From IMG/VR virus record IMGVR_UViG_3300010401_000053, positions 1-39,687 of that record: a DNA stretch of 39,687 bases. One strand, 5' to 3'. Origin of the DNA: a virus. The translations under genes were made by a program, and so were the position numbers. The notes below the pieces were generated by a model, which was not told the origin of the DNA, made no database searches, and saw only the letters and a program-made list of their open reading frames with translations. Positions 7,780 to 15,595 of the stretch are shown piece after piece (positions within the stretch are counted from its first letter, which is position 1; every line of letters starts with the position of its first letter).

Positions 7780-9461
7780 CAGACCACCTCGTAGGGGGAG
7801 CTGCCATCGATGGCGAAGTTCGGGACCGGGTCGCCGGCCGGTGCGATGAAGGTGGACTCCTCGCGCTGGGCAGCCGAGGCGGCGTCGTAATCGGCCGGAC
7901 CGGCCCCGGCCGGGCCGACGACCATCGGTCGAACGTAGTTCGCATCCTGGACGACGAGCTCGACCCGCCCGCTCGCGAGGTCCTCGTTGCGCTCGACGAC
8001 GATCATCCGCTTCGAGCTCAGCCCCGGCGTCGAGCTGGCTGGGTTCGGGAGCCTCGAGTGCGTCACCAGGACGTCCTCCCCGACCTCGATCGCTCGCTTG
8101 GTCGACAGGCACTTCAGCCGCAGCTGGAAGGGTCCATCGCCGAACCAGCGCAGGAACTCGGCCGCCGCCGCCTCGGCCAGGCGGACGCCGCTGTAGGTCC
8201 CCGCGAAGCCGGTCGAGTCCTCCCGTACCTCGGCCTGCTCCTCCGTGAGCGCCTGGTCGGCCGTGTCTTCGACCGTGACCGTCTGCGCCGGCTGGCCGCC
8301 CCCGAGGGCGGTGTCCACCCCGAGCACGACGCGGTTCACCCGGTTGTCGACGTCGCGCGAGGCCTCCCAAGCAGCGATGTCAGCCTCGGTCAGCGTCGCG
8401 AGACCGGCGTTGATGTCGTCCGGGTATGGCGGACGGAAGGCGCGGAAGGCGATCTGACCGTTCAGACGGATGCGCGGGATCCCGAGCCACCGGTAGATCT
8501 GCGACTCGAGGAACGTCGACCCCGACACCGGTCGGCTGAAGTCGAATCGCATGACCCAATCCGAGTAGCAGCGGTCCCGCTCGGTGGTGACGCCGGCGAC
8601 GTCGATGTCCCCTGGGTCCACCCCCATGCCCGTCGGCAGCCCCACCGCGCGGATGAGCGGCCAGGTGGCGTTCGCGAAGTCACCCGTCAGCAGCGCCAGC
8701 ATGACGTTCAGCGGGTTGCCGATGATGAGCGTCGAGGCGGTGCGGATCGGGTCGCCGGCCTTGAACTTGTAGGCGGTGGGCGGGTCGATGAAGATCTCGT
8801 TGGTATTGTCGCGGACCTGCTGGACCGTGACCTTCTGCTCGACGCCAGGATTAGCCGGGTCGGTCGACGGCCCCAGGAAGATGCGGTCTCCCTGGCTCCA
8901 GCCGGTCGGGTCGCCATTGCTCTTGAAGACGCCAAGGCCCGTGTCCGTGTCCGCCTGGAAGGCGAGCTCGACGCCATTCCCGCGGGCGTCGGCGTTGATG
9001 GCGATCGTCTCCTGCTGGGCGCGGCGCAGGTCGGTGAGGCCGAACTCCCAGAGCGTGCCCTCGCCGATGTTCCTCAGGCTCCGGATGCGCGCTGACCCCC
9101 AGGGCGCGTAGTCCGCCTCGGCCAGGTCGGCGTAGCCGGCGTAGAGGTCCACCCGGCGGTTGATGAGCGAGGCGAGCGTCGGGCTCGTCTTCTCGTTGGC
9201 GAAGAGGTCATTGACCTCGCCCCCCTTGTTGACGATCTGCAGGGTGAAGAGGTTGAGCGACGTCCGCCCCTGCAGCTGCGAGGTCTTCTGTCCGATGCCG
9301 CCGGGCATCTTCAGGTATGGCTTCTTCGTCACCGCGGCCGCGCGCACCGGGCCGGTCGAGAAGTCGTAACCGGTCAGGCCGTCGATGCGGACGAAGTAGC
9401 GCGGCTGCTGCGCCCTCGAGGCGGTCGCGGCGTTCCAGTTGGCGTTCGGCGAGTAAGGCAC
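7779..9461 (-). CDS. Tail hub / tail-tip protein (baseplate hub-like)
   Basis: A 560-residue protein. It opens MPYSPNANWNAATASRAQQP with RYFVRIDGLTGYDFSTG. The N-terminal 150 residues include VDLYAGYADLAEADYAPWGS, as in phage hub proteins. The C-terminal half (IYRWLGIPRIRLNGQIAF, QVEVGEDVLVTHSRL-like segments, RVELVVQDANYVRP) resembles the repeating domains of siphovirus tail-associated proteins. It directly follows the distal-tail-like gene, the usual position. No peptidoglycan-hydrolase motif is visible. Function is assigned from position and general resemblance. Confidence 0.65.
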   Translation of the reverse strand: MPYSPNANWNAATASRAQQPRYFVRIDGLTGYDFSTGPVRAAAVTKKPYLKMPGGIGQKTSQLQGRTSLNLFTLQIVNKGGEVNDLFANEKTSPTLASLINRRVDLYAGYADLAEADYAPWGSARIRSLRNIGEGTLWEFGLTDLRRAQQETIAINADARGNGVELAFQADTDTGLGVFKSNGDPTGWSQGDRIFLGPSTDPANPGVEQKVTVQQVRDNTNEIFIDPPTAYKFKAGDPIRTASTLIIGNPLNVMLALLTGDFANATWPLIRAVGLPTGMGVDPGDIDVAGVTTERDRCYSDWVMRFDFSRPVSGSTFLESQIYRWLGIPRIRLNGQIAFRAFRPPYPDDINAGLATLTEADIAAWEASRDVDNRVNRVVLGVDTALGGGQPAQTVTVEDTADQALTEEQAEVREDSTGFAGTYSGVRLAEAAAAEFLRWFGDGPFQLRLKCLSTKRAIEVGEDVLVTHSRLPNPASSTPGLSSKRMIVVERNEDLASGRVELVVQDANYVRPMVVGPAGAGPADYDAASAAQREESTFIAPAGDPVPNFAIDGSSPYEVV

Positions 9462-9467
9462 GCGCCG

Positions 9468-10568
9468 CTACCCCCGGTCCTCGGTCATCAGGTGGTCGAA
9501 GCTGTAGGTGGTGATGAGCTGGTCCCAGGGCTGGTCGCCGTCGGCCGCCACCATCTTCGGGAAGTAGTCCGGCGAGCGGAACGCGTCCCCGGTCAGGTAG
9601 CCGTACTTCAGGTTGTTGACCGCGGTCGCCTTGGTGTTCAGCGTCACGCTCGCGACCTGGATGATCTCCTCCTCGTCGCCGGCGACCTCGCGCAGCCGGT
9701 AGCGCCGGCCGACGACCACCGAGGCGGTCACGGCGAGCGGGATGTCCTTCTGTCCCGCCGCGGCCGCCCCGCTCAACGCCAGGTTGACGACGTCGGCAGA
9801 GTCGAGGGCGAAGGCGTACTGGTTCCCCCGACGCGCCCAGGAGATCCAGGCCACCAGGTCCGCGGCGAACTGCGCGTCGTCGAAGTTCCCTAGGATGGCC
9901 CGCACCTCGTCGTACGAGCTGCGCACGCCGGTCGCCGCCACCCGGCCGGCGCTGAAGTCGAACGAGCGGTCGCAGCGGCGGCGCGACTGGTAGCTCGTCA
10001 GCGGGCCCGGGAACGACAGGACGTTGCTGTTCCAGACGATCTGCGGGTTCGCCATCAGGATGGGCACCTGGAGGTAGTCGCGCCCCGCGACGCCGAAGCC
10101 GACCGTGACCGTGGTGCCGCCGAGGGTCCCGTCATGCGTGAAGGTGAACCCCAGCCGCAGCCGGTGCCCCGCGGTCGGCTGGCCGGACTGCGCGAGGGTC
10201 GTCCCCTGGAAGCGCTTCCCCCCGGATGTGCCGCAGTTGAGGGTCCCCAGGCTCCCCGCGGCATACAGCTCGACCGGAGTTCCGACGCCATCGACCCGGG
10301 TGATGCTGGTGAGCCCGACGCTGATGCGCGGGTTCGTCCCGACCACGCCGATCGAGACGTCGTACGCCCCGACCGGCCAGTCCTCGGCGCCGGGCTGGTT
10401 CGCCGGCGTCCAGAACCAGAGGTCGGCCGAGCCGCCGAACGGGACGGAGAGCACCAGGGAACCGGAGGCCTCCGGGTAGCGGAGGAGGCGGCCGTTGCCC
10501 AGGTCCGTGCCGGGCTCGTCGAGGTCCGAGGGGCCGTCATCGAGGGTCCAGAGCCACGGCTGCCGCAC
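9468..10568 (-). CDS. Distal tail-like structural protein
   Basis: A 366-residue protein starting with GTG at 10568 behind a GAGG. Residues 30-160 are beta-rich (SLVLSVPFGGSADLWFWTP, HRLRLGFTFTHDGTLGGTT). The C-terminal half (RRRCDRSFDFSAGRVAATGV, DEVRAILGNFDDAQFAADLV and LKYGYLTGDAFRSPDYFPKM) resembles tail proteins made just after the tape measure. It is separated from the tape measure gene by the plus-strand PDZ gene, so late transcripts must cross that gene in antisense or start anew at about 10.6 kb. Confidence 0.6.
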   Translation of the reverse strand: MRQPWLWTLDDGPSDLDEPGTDLGNGRLLRYPEASGSLVLSVPFGGSADLWFWTPANQPGAEDWPVGAYDVSIGVVGTNPRISVGLTSITRVDGVGTPVELYAAGSLGTLNCGTSGGKRFQGTTLAQSGQPTAGHRLRLGFTFTHDGTLGGTTVTVGFGVAGRDYLQVPILMANPQIVWNSNVLSFPGPLTSYQSRRRCDRSFDFSAGRVAATGVRSSYDEVRAILGNFDDAQFAADLVAWISWARRGNQYAFALDSADVVNLALSGAAAAGQKDIPLAVTASVVVGRRYRLREVAGDEEEIIQVASVTLNTKATAVNNLKYGYLTGDAFRSPDYFPKMVAADGDQPWDQLITTYSFDHLMTEDRG

Positions 10569-10610
10569 CTCACGCCCGGGCCCCGGCGGCCGCCGTCAGT
10601 AGGATTCCCC

Positions 10611-10639
10611 TTGCGCGGACGGCCGGGAAGGCGTAGATG
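10611..10639 (+). promoter_or_regulatory. Candidate sigma70-type promoter for the PDZ gene
   Basis: TTGCGC (10611-10616), a 17-base spacer, then TAGATG (10634-10639), about 40 bases before the ATG at 10681. Spacing is ideal but both hexamers are only partial matches. It is the best candidate in the 112-base gap between divergent genes. The strong ribosome binding site GGAGG lies at about 10671-10675. Confidence 0.35.
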
Positions 10640-10680
10640 GAGCCCCAACGCGCCCGTCCCGCCGCGGCGCCGGAGGTCAC

Positions 10681-11421
10681 ATGAAAAGGTTCCTGGTGAC
10701 AATCTGCGCGGCCCTCAGTACCGGCGCGGCCATCGCCGACCCCGAAGTGCCGGCGACTGGCACGGCCAAGACGGGCTACATCGGCTTCCACCTGACGCCC
10801 GGCCTGGACGGATCGGACCGCCCCGTGGCGATCGTGGACGGGATCGTCCCCAGCTCGCCCGCATCGAAAGCCGGAATGCGACGCGGCGACACCATCCGGA
10901 GCGTGAACGGGATCGATGTCAGCGCCGGCGACGTCTTCGCCAGGACGGTCCACGAAGCGAAGCCGGACGACCTCCTGACGTTCGTCATCGTCCACGCGCA
11001 CAGCACATCTCTCCGGGCGGTCACGGTGAAGGTTGGCCAGTACACGCCCGAAGCCGCCGCTAAGCTTCAAAATATGAAGACCGGGGACCTGAAGAGCGTT
11101 GGGATCCCGACACTCGTCTACATCCCCCAGCGCCTCTGCTACACCGGCATCAGCTTCGGCGAGGCGATGATGCTTTCGGTCGCACCCCAAGGAAGTGTCA
11201 ACCTGCCGCTCGCCGAGCTCGAGCAATGCCGTCAGGTTGTCGAGCCTTGTCAGCCCCTCGGCCTGGTGCAACAGACCGGGTCCTCCACGACCGTGAAGAG
11301 AGGCGCCCGAAAGTACCGCCTCGAAGGGAACTGGAAGCCCCTGACCTTCAAGAGCGAGACCGAGTGCAACCAGTCCCGCTCCACCCAGCAGAGCGAAACA
11401 GCCGAGGCGACTCACCCGTAG
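10681..11421 (+). CDS. Secreted PDZ-domain protein (moron), only plus-strand gene
   Basis: A 246-residue protein behind GGAGGTCAC-ATG. The signal peptide is MKRFLVTICAALSTGAAIAD. A PDZ domain spans about residues 30-118: the carboxylate-binding loop is GYIGF (32-36) and the hallmark SPASKAGMRRGDTIRSVNG sits at 59-77, as in DegS/DegQ-type periplasmic PDZ domains. No protease domain is present. The C-terminal 120 residues are unfamiliar and contain cysteines (RLCYTG, EQCRQVVEPCQPL, TECNQ). It is transcribed against all other genes, with its stop 5 bases from the tape measure stop. Likely a lysogeny-expressed periplasmic protein that binds host or phage C-termini; its function is unknown. Confidence 0.85.
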   Translation: MKRFLVTICAALSTGAAIADPEVPATGTAKTGYIGFHLTPGLDGSDRPVAIVDGIVPSSPASKAGMRRGDTIRSVNGIDVSAGDVFARTVHEAKPDDLLTFVIVHAHSTSLRAVTVKVGQYTPEAAAKLQNMKTGDLKSVGIPTLVYIPQRLCYTGISFGEAMMLSVAPQGSVNLPLAELEQCRQVVEPCQPLGLVQQTGSSTTVKRGARKYRLEGNWKPLTFKSETECNQSRSTQQSETAEATHP

Positions 11422-11426
11422 CCGTC

Positions 11427-11444
11427 TCACGCGACCACGTGTGA
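11427..11444. terminator. Weak palindrome between convergent genes
   Basis: TCACGCG-ACCA-CGTGTGA forms a 7-bp stem with one G-U pair and a 4-base loop. It overlaps the tape measure stop codon and lies 5 bases past the PDZ stop codon. It could slow or end transcription from both sides, but there is no T-tract. Confidence 0.25.
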
Positions 11445-13358
11445 CGCCACGAGGCGATAGCCCCGGCGCTCGACGAAGCGGTTCAAGTCGGTGATGAGGT
11501 CTGCGACCTCCGACTCTCGGTCTCGGATGGGCTCGATCTTGTTGAACATCTGAAGCGCCCACCCCGGGCTCGGCCCGGCCCCGGGCTCCGTGTTCCCGCC
11601 GGGAGTTCCCGAGTACCCCGAGAGCGTTGTTGCCGAAGGAAGCACCCCCTGCGCGGGGGAGTAATAATCGAGCACGCCACCGCCTTGCGTAGCGCCGCTG
11701 ATGACACCGCCGACGAACTGTCCTGCCACTGCGCCGCCGGCACCGCCGCCCACCGCCGTTCCGAAAGCCTTCGCCAGAGCTTGGAGGATAAGAATCCGAG
11801 CGATCGCCTTGATGAGATCGGCCAGCAGCTGCCTGAAGAACTGGCCCCAGGAAACCTTGGCGCCGAAGGCGGCATCCACCAGAGCGTCCGAAAGCTGCAG
11901 GACCGAGCTCGTCACCTGGCCCTTGACCGTGGCCTCGATCTGTTTCATCAGGCCATGGAGCTCCGATGCGTGCTGCGCGGCCCTGGTCAGGCCATCGCTC
12001 CACTGCGGCAGCTGCTGGGTGATCTGAGTGATGGCGGCGAGGATCGAGTCATACACCTCCGGTGATATGGCGCCCGACTGGAACTGCTCGTTGAGCTGCT
12101 CGAGGGCGTAGTCGACGAGCCGGGCCTGGTCCTCGAGCCGCGGCAGCGTTTCTAGGCCGAGCGCGTCGAGCACTGCGTCGAACCCCTGCAGGACCTGCGT
12201 CGGGCCCGCCACCTCGGTCAGGTTCTGGATGGCCTCGGTCGTGCCGCCCAGCTGGTTGCCGAACTTGTCCAGCTTCGGGCCGGTGTTGTCGGCCATGTGC
12301 GAGAGCGCTTCCTCGATGGCCTTGATGCCCCCCGCCGTGGCGTCGGCGACGTCGCCGGCGACGCCCTTCATCCGCTGCAACGCGGCGATCGACTTGCCGC
12401 CCCACTCGGCCATCAGCTTCGCCGTCTCGCCGCCGACCCCGAAGATCTTCTCGAAGATGGCCGGCGCGACCGAGGCGAGGGAAGCGAGCGTGGCCAGGAA
12501 CTGGAGGAACGACAGGTTGATGTCGGCGACGCGCGCCTCGGCATTGACGATCTCGAGGGCGAACTTCAGCATCGCGATCGCGCCGCGCGCGGTCCAGGTG
12601 ACGAGCTGCTGGAAGGCCCCGGTGTTCCCCTCGACGAACGTCTGCGCCTGCTTCAGGAGCTCGTTCACGACGGTGAGGAGCGCCCGGAAGGCGCTGTTCT
12701 CGACCACCGCCTTGCCGATCGCCTGCTCGAGGTTGTCAAAGCTGTTGGCGATGCGGGCGAGCGCGGCGGCGAAGGTGGTGCCGGCCGCCTCGGCCGCCCC
12801 GCCGAAGCGCTCCTGGATCTTCTTCAGCGCGGCGGCGCCGTGGTCCGTCTTCGCGGCGGCGTCGTCCACGACGATGCCGTAACGGCGCAGGGCGGCGGTG
12901 TTCCCCTCGGCCGCCTTGGCGACGAGCTGCGCGGCCGACTGCAGGTCGATGCCGAGCGCCGCGGAGAGGTCGAGCGCCGCCTGCGTCGCCTGCTCGAGAC
13001 CCTGCCCGCTGAGCTGCCCGAGCTGCGCCAGGAGGGCGACCGCCGACTGGATTGCCTCGTCGCTGACCCCGGTGATGTCCTCGAGCTGCGAGATGTACCG
13101 GTTCAGGTGCTCGCGGTTCTTCGCCGTGTTCTGGCCGATCGAGGCGAGCGCCGCGGCCAGGCGGACGTCGGCATTCTCCTGCTGGATGGCCGCCTCCGTC
13201 ACCTTGGTGAAGGCGACGGCCATGTACCCCACGGCGGCGCCGGCGGCGACCGCCGCGCCCCACACCGAGGTCAGGGACGAGGTGACGGTGTCGATCGCCT
13301 TGCCGGCCTCGTTCTTGGCCTTGATGACGATGTTGACCGTGCGGTTCGTGTCACCCAC
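11427..13358 (-). CDS. Tail tape measure protein
   Basis: A 643-residue, Ala-rich, largely helical protein, the longest in the tail block apart from the fibres. It opens GDTNRTVNIVIKAKNEAGKA, a start common in phage tape measures. A hydrophobic region follows at about 30-50 (VWGAAVAAGAAVGYMAVAF), and a second lies near residues 525-560 (LLADLIKAIARILILQALAK, then a Gly/Ala-rich stretch). It directly follows the two tail-chaperone frames. At about 0.15 nm per residue (the family's ruler rule) the tail would be near 95 nm, consistent with a siphovirus. No lysozyme or peptidase motif is seen. Confidence 0.85.
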   Translation of the reverse strand: MGDTNRTVNIVIKAKNEAGKAIDTVTSSLTSVWGAAVAAGAAVGYMAVAFTKVTEAAIQQENADVRLAAALASIGQNTAKNREHLNRYISQLEDITGVSDEAIQSAVALLAQLGQLSGQGLEQATQAALDLSAALGIDLQSAAQLVAKAAEGNTAALRRYGIVVDDAAAKTDHGAAALKKIQERFGGAAEAAGTTFAAALARIANSFDNLEQAIGKAVVENSAFRALLTVVNELLKQAQTFVEGNTGAFQQLVTWTARGAIAMLKFALEIVNAEARVADINLSFLQFLATLASLASVAPAIFEKIFGVGGETAKLMAEWGGKSIAALQRMKGVAGDVADATAGGIKAIEEALSHMADNTGPKLDKFGNQLGGTTEAIQNLTEVAGPTQVLQGFDAVLDALGLETLPRLEDQARLVDYALEQLNEQFQSGAISPEVYDSILAAITQITQQLPQWSDGLTRAAQHASELHGLMKQIEATVKGQVTSSVLQLSDALVDAAFGAKVSWGQFFRQLLADLIKAIARILILQALAKAFGTAVGGGAGGAVAGQFVGGVISGATQGGGVLDYYSPAQGVLPSATTLSGYSGTPGGNTEPGAGPSPGWALQMFNKIEPIRDRESEVADLITDLNRFVERRGYRLVASHVVA

Positions 13359-13533
13359 GCTTGCGCCCCTGCTGCCACTTCAGCTTTTGAGCTTCGAGCT
13401 GCTCCCGCTGCACCCCGGCGTTGTGGGCCCAGAGGTCAATCGAAAAGGCCTGGAACGGGCTCTCCGCTCCCACGCCGACCAGCTCCGACGGTCGCCGCCC
13501 ATACCGGCGGCCCAGCGAATCGAGCAGCTCCAT
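13351..13533 (-). CDS. Tail assembly chaperone, second frame (GT-like)
   Basis: A 60-residue protein (MELLDSLGRRYGRRPSELVG, then SPFQAFSIDLWAHNAGVQRE). Small proteins of this type sit between the first chaperone and the tape measure in many siphoviruses. It overlaps the tape measure start by 8 bases. No strong ribosome binding site precedes the ATG, and its frame (-1 relative to the first chaperone) stays open back across that gene's stop. It may therefore be made as a frameshift extension rather than from its own start. Confidence 0.65.
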   Translation of the reverse strand: MELLDSLGRRYGRRPSELVGVGAESPFQAFSIDLWAHNAGVQREQLEAQKLKWQQGRKRG

Positions 13534-13550
13534 CGACCGCCGGTCGGCGA

Positions 13551-13961
13551 CTAAGGGCGGACCTGCTCGCCGTCCTTCTTCGAGTAACCCGACAGCTCGC
13601 AGATCGCCGTGAAGATGGCCATCTGGTCTTCGAGCGGGAAGTCCGAAGGCGCCGGCCCATCCTTCGCGTCGGCCGCCAGCTGCGGCTCGACGCAGCCCTT
13701 CAGGATCACCTTCTCGACGCTCCCGAGGATCGGCGCCCCCTTCGGTCCCTTCAGCGTCTCGGTGAAGCTCTTCAGCCTCTCCTCGGGCGAGGCTTCGACG
13801 CCCTTGTCCCCCATCGTGGCGACGTCGAGCAGCGCCCCCATCGCTGTGCTGATGTCGGCGTACCCGAGGGCACGGACCCGGACCTTCCCGAGGGTCGTCT
13901 CGACTTCCCGCCGACCCCGCGCGAGGAGCTGCTCGCGCGTGACGAAACCGTTGCCTTCCAC
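13551..13961 (-). CDS. Tail assembly chaperone, first frame (G-like)
   Basis: A 136-residue acidic, helical protein starting MEGNGFVTREQLLARGRREV. It contains KVRVRALGYADISTAMGALL, the type of N-terminal region seen in tail assembly chaperones that coat the tape measure. It follows the tail tube gene and precedes the GT-like frame and the tape measure, the canonical order. It ends QVRP-stop; the -1 frame is open at this point. Assignment rests on position, size and general resemblance. Confidence 0.7.
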   Translation of the reverse strand: MEGNGFVTREQLLARGRREVETTLGKVRVRALGYADISTAMGALLDVATMGDKGVEASPEERLKSFTETLKGPKGAPILGSVEKVILKGCVEPQLAADAKDGPAPSDFPLEDQMAIFTAICELSGYSKKDGEQVRP

Positions 13962-13971
13962 GAAACCTCCC

Positions 13972-14946
13972 CTATGCGACGGCCGACTCTCCGTTGGTGA
14001 TGTCGAGCTGGATGATCTGGCCCGAGGTCGGCTCGAGCGCGATGAACGGGACGGTCGCCTTGACGACGCCCGGGTTCTCGACGATGAACGGGTTCCCGGT
14101 GACCAGGCACTTCAGCAGGGTGAAGTCCCAGCGGTAGGTCCCGGCGCCGAGGGTCGGGCCGGTGTGCAGCAGCTCGAGCTTGAAGAGCGTGCCGGCGTCG
14201 AGCTTCGACCAGTCCGCCTGGATGGCGTCCATGGTGATGGTCCCGGAGATGTCCGGCCGCTCGCTCGAGCGGATGGGCTCGTCGATAGTCTTCGAACCCA
14301 GGACCCGCTTCTCGAGGTCGAGCTTGTTGTCGATCATCAGTTCGACCTGGTCGACCTTGCGGACGACGTCGTCGAACTCGCAGGAGAACTGGTGCCCGGC
14401 GACGTAGTTCGCCGCGGCCGGGAACGCCGGCGTCGACGCGGCGGCGAGCGAGGCGTCCTTGCCCGCACCCTCGACCTCGACGCGCATGTTCTGGTCCGGC
14501 TGCATGGTGAACTTCATCGAGTTCACCTTGAAGCCGGCCACGACGAGCTCGGGCGTCGAGCCGTTGTCGACGTCCCGGTTGACCCGGAGGGTGAGGCCCT
14601 TCCCCGACATGATCGTCGGCGCCTGGACGTAGGTGTGCTTCCAGCGGATGCCGCCCTCGACGACGGTGACGGTGTCCGAAGAGTCGCCGAAGAGGTGCTC
14701 GAGCAGGCGGGTCATCCCGCCGTAGTTCGCCTCGATCTCGAACGAGCCCTTGGCGCCGAAGAGGGCGTCGTATAGGTTGCCCTCGCGCGGGTTGAGCCCG
14801 CGCACCACCGGCCGCGGCACCCGGTTGCGGATGGTCTCCATCTTCTCGGAGACGAGCTCGGCCCACTTGGTGCCGGCGACGGGCGTGCCCCAGGGGTTCT
14901 CGAGGCCCCAGCCGACGTGACTGTTTCGTCCGAATCCGCCAGGCAT
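13972..14946 (-). CDS. Major tail (tube) protein
   Basis: A 324-residue protein. The start MPGGFGRNSHVGWGLENPWG, with the following TPVAGTKWAEL, is typical of siphovirus tail tube subunits. The body is beta-rich with a repeated tube-fold look (GSFEIEANYGGMTRLLEHLF, GLTLRVNRDVDNG, HQFSCEFDDVVRKVDQVELM, DISGTITMDAIQADW). It follows the tail terminator and a small protein and precedes the chaperones. It overlaps the upstream stop by one base (TGATG-type junction). Confidence 0.82.
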   Translation of the reverse strand: MPGGFGRNSHVGWGLENPWGTPVAGTKWAELVSEKMETIRNRVPRPVVRGLNPREGNLYDALFGAKGSFEIEANYGGMTRLLEHLFGDSSDTVTVVEGGIRWKHTYVQAPTIMSGKGLTLRVNRDVDNGSTPELVVAGFKVNSMKFTMQPDQNMRVEVEGAGKDASLAAASTPAFPAAANYVAGHQFSCEFDDVVRKVDQVELMIDNKLDLEKRVLGSKTIDEPIRSSERPDISGTITMDAIQADWSKLDAGTLFKLELLHTGPTLGAGTYRWDFTLLKCLVTGNPFIVENPGVVKATVPFIALEPTSGQIIQLDITNGESAVA

Positions 14947-15164
14947 CAGTCACCCCCTCCCTTGGTGCTGCGTGAAGCGCTGCGCCCCTGCCGCGTCGCC
15001 GGCGCCGGCGACGCGGCCTCCTCGGAGACCGGCTCGAACTCGGTGGGCATCTCGGCGCAGAGCTTTGCGCCCAGCTCGTCGGTCACGCCGATGACGTCGC
15101 CCTTGGCGACCTGGCCGAACCCGGGAATCTCGACGATCCCTTCCCCGATGTGGCGGATCTTCAT
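14946..15164 (-). CDS. Small tail-region protein of unknown function
   Basis: A 72-residue protein. The N-terminal half is a compact beta-type segment (IRHIGEGIVEIPGFGQVAKG, DVIGVTDELGAKL). The C-terminus is disordered and Ser/Arg/Lys-rich. Small proteins with this start often lie between the tail terminator and tail tube genes of siphoviruses. It overlaps both neighbours by a few bases. No function known. Confidence 0.65.
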   Translation of the reverse strand: MKIRHIGEGIVEIPGFGQVAKGDVIGVTDELGAKLCAEMPTEFEPVSEEAASPAPATRQGRSASRSTKGGGD

Positions 15165-15586
15165 GCTTGGGCCCTCGGATGCCGGTATTCGGCGTCGATG
15201 AACACGTTGCGCACGTAGACGTCCTCGGCGATTTCAGGTGCCGTGCCGAACGACCCGTAGCCCGACACCCAGCAGTCCAACGTCAGCCCGCCCAGCCGCG
15301 GGTCGTCCTCGATCTGGTCTTCGATGTTCGCCGCGAGCTCGAGGAAGTCGTTCTCCGGCTCCTGGCTGCCCTTGATGAGGACCGGCACCCGGAAGCGCGC
15401 ATGCGCGGTCTTGGACTGCGTCGGGAACCGTTCCTTCTCCAGCGGCTCTTCGACGATCGGCGCGGCCGGGAACCTGGCCTGCGTGTCCCACATGCGCCGG
15501 AGCAGACCGGTGTAGCCGATCCCCGGGACCTTGGCGATCTCGGCGATGATGGCGTCCCGGACCTGCTGCTGCACCGGCGTCGGCAT
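15161..15586 (-). CDS. Tail terminator-like protein
   Basis: A 141-residue protein. It opens with a helix (VQQQVRDAIIAEIAKVPGIG), then an insert and beta strands (TAHARFRVPVLIKGSQEPEN). A helix and C-terminal strands follow (LELAANIEDQIEDDPRLGGL, AEDVYVRNVFIDAEYRH). This alpha/beta pattern and the size match phage tail terminator / minor tail proteins that cap the tail tube. It lies two genes ahead of the tail tube gene, with a 9-base gap after the upstream gene. Confidence 0.7.
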   Translation of the reverse strand: MPTPVQQQVRDAIIAEIAKVPGIGYTGLLRRMWDTQARFPAAPIVEEPLEKERFPTQSKTAHARFRVPVLIKGSQEPENDFLELAANIEDQIEDDPRLGGLTLDCWVSGYGSFGTAPEIAEDVYVRNVFIDAEYRHPRAQA

Positions 15587-15595
15587 CGGTCTCCG

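Noticed and set aside
10570-12003. Minus-strand open frame opposite the PDZ gene and inside the tape measure
   Set aside because: It overlaps two recognisable genes and has arginine-rich, low-complexity composition typical of a shadow frame.
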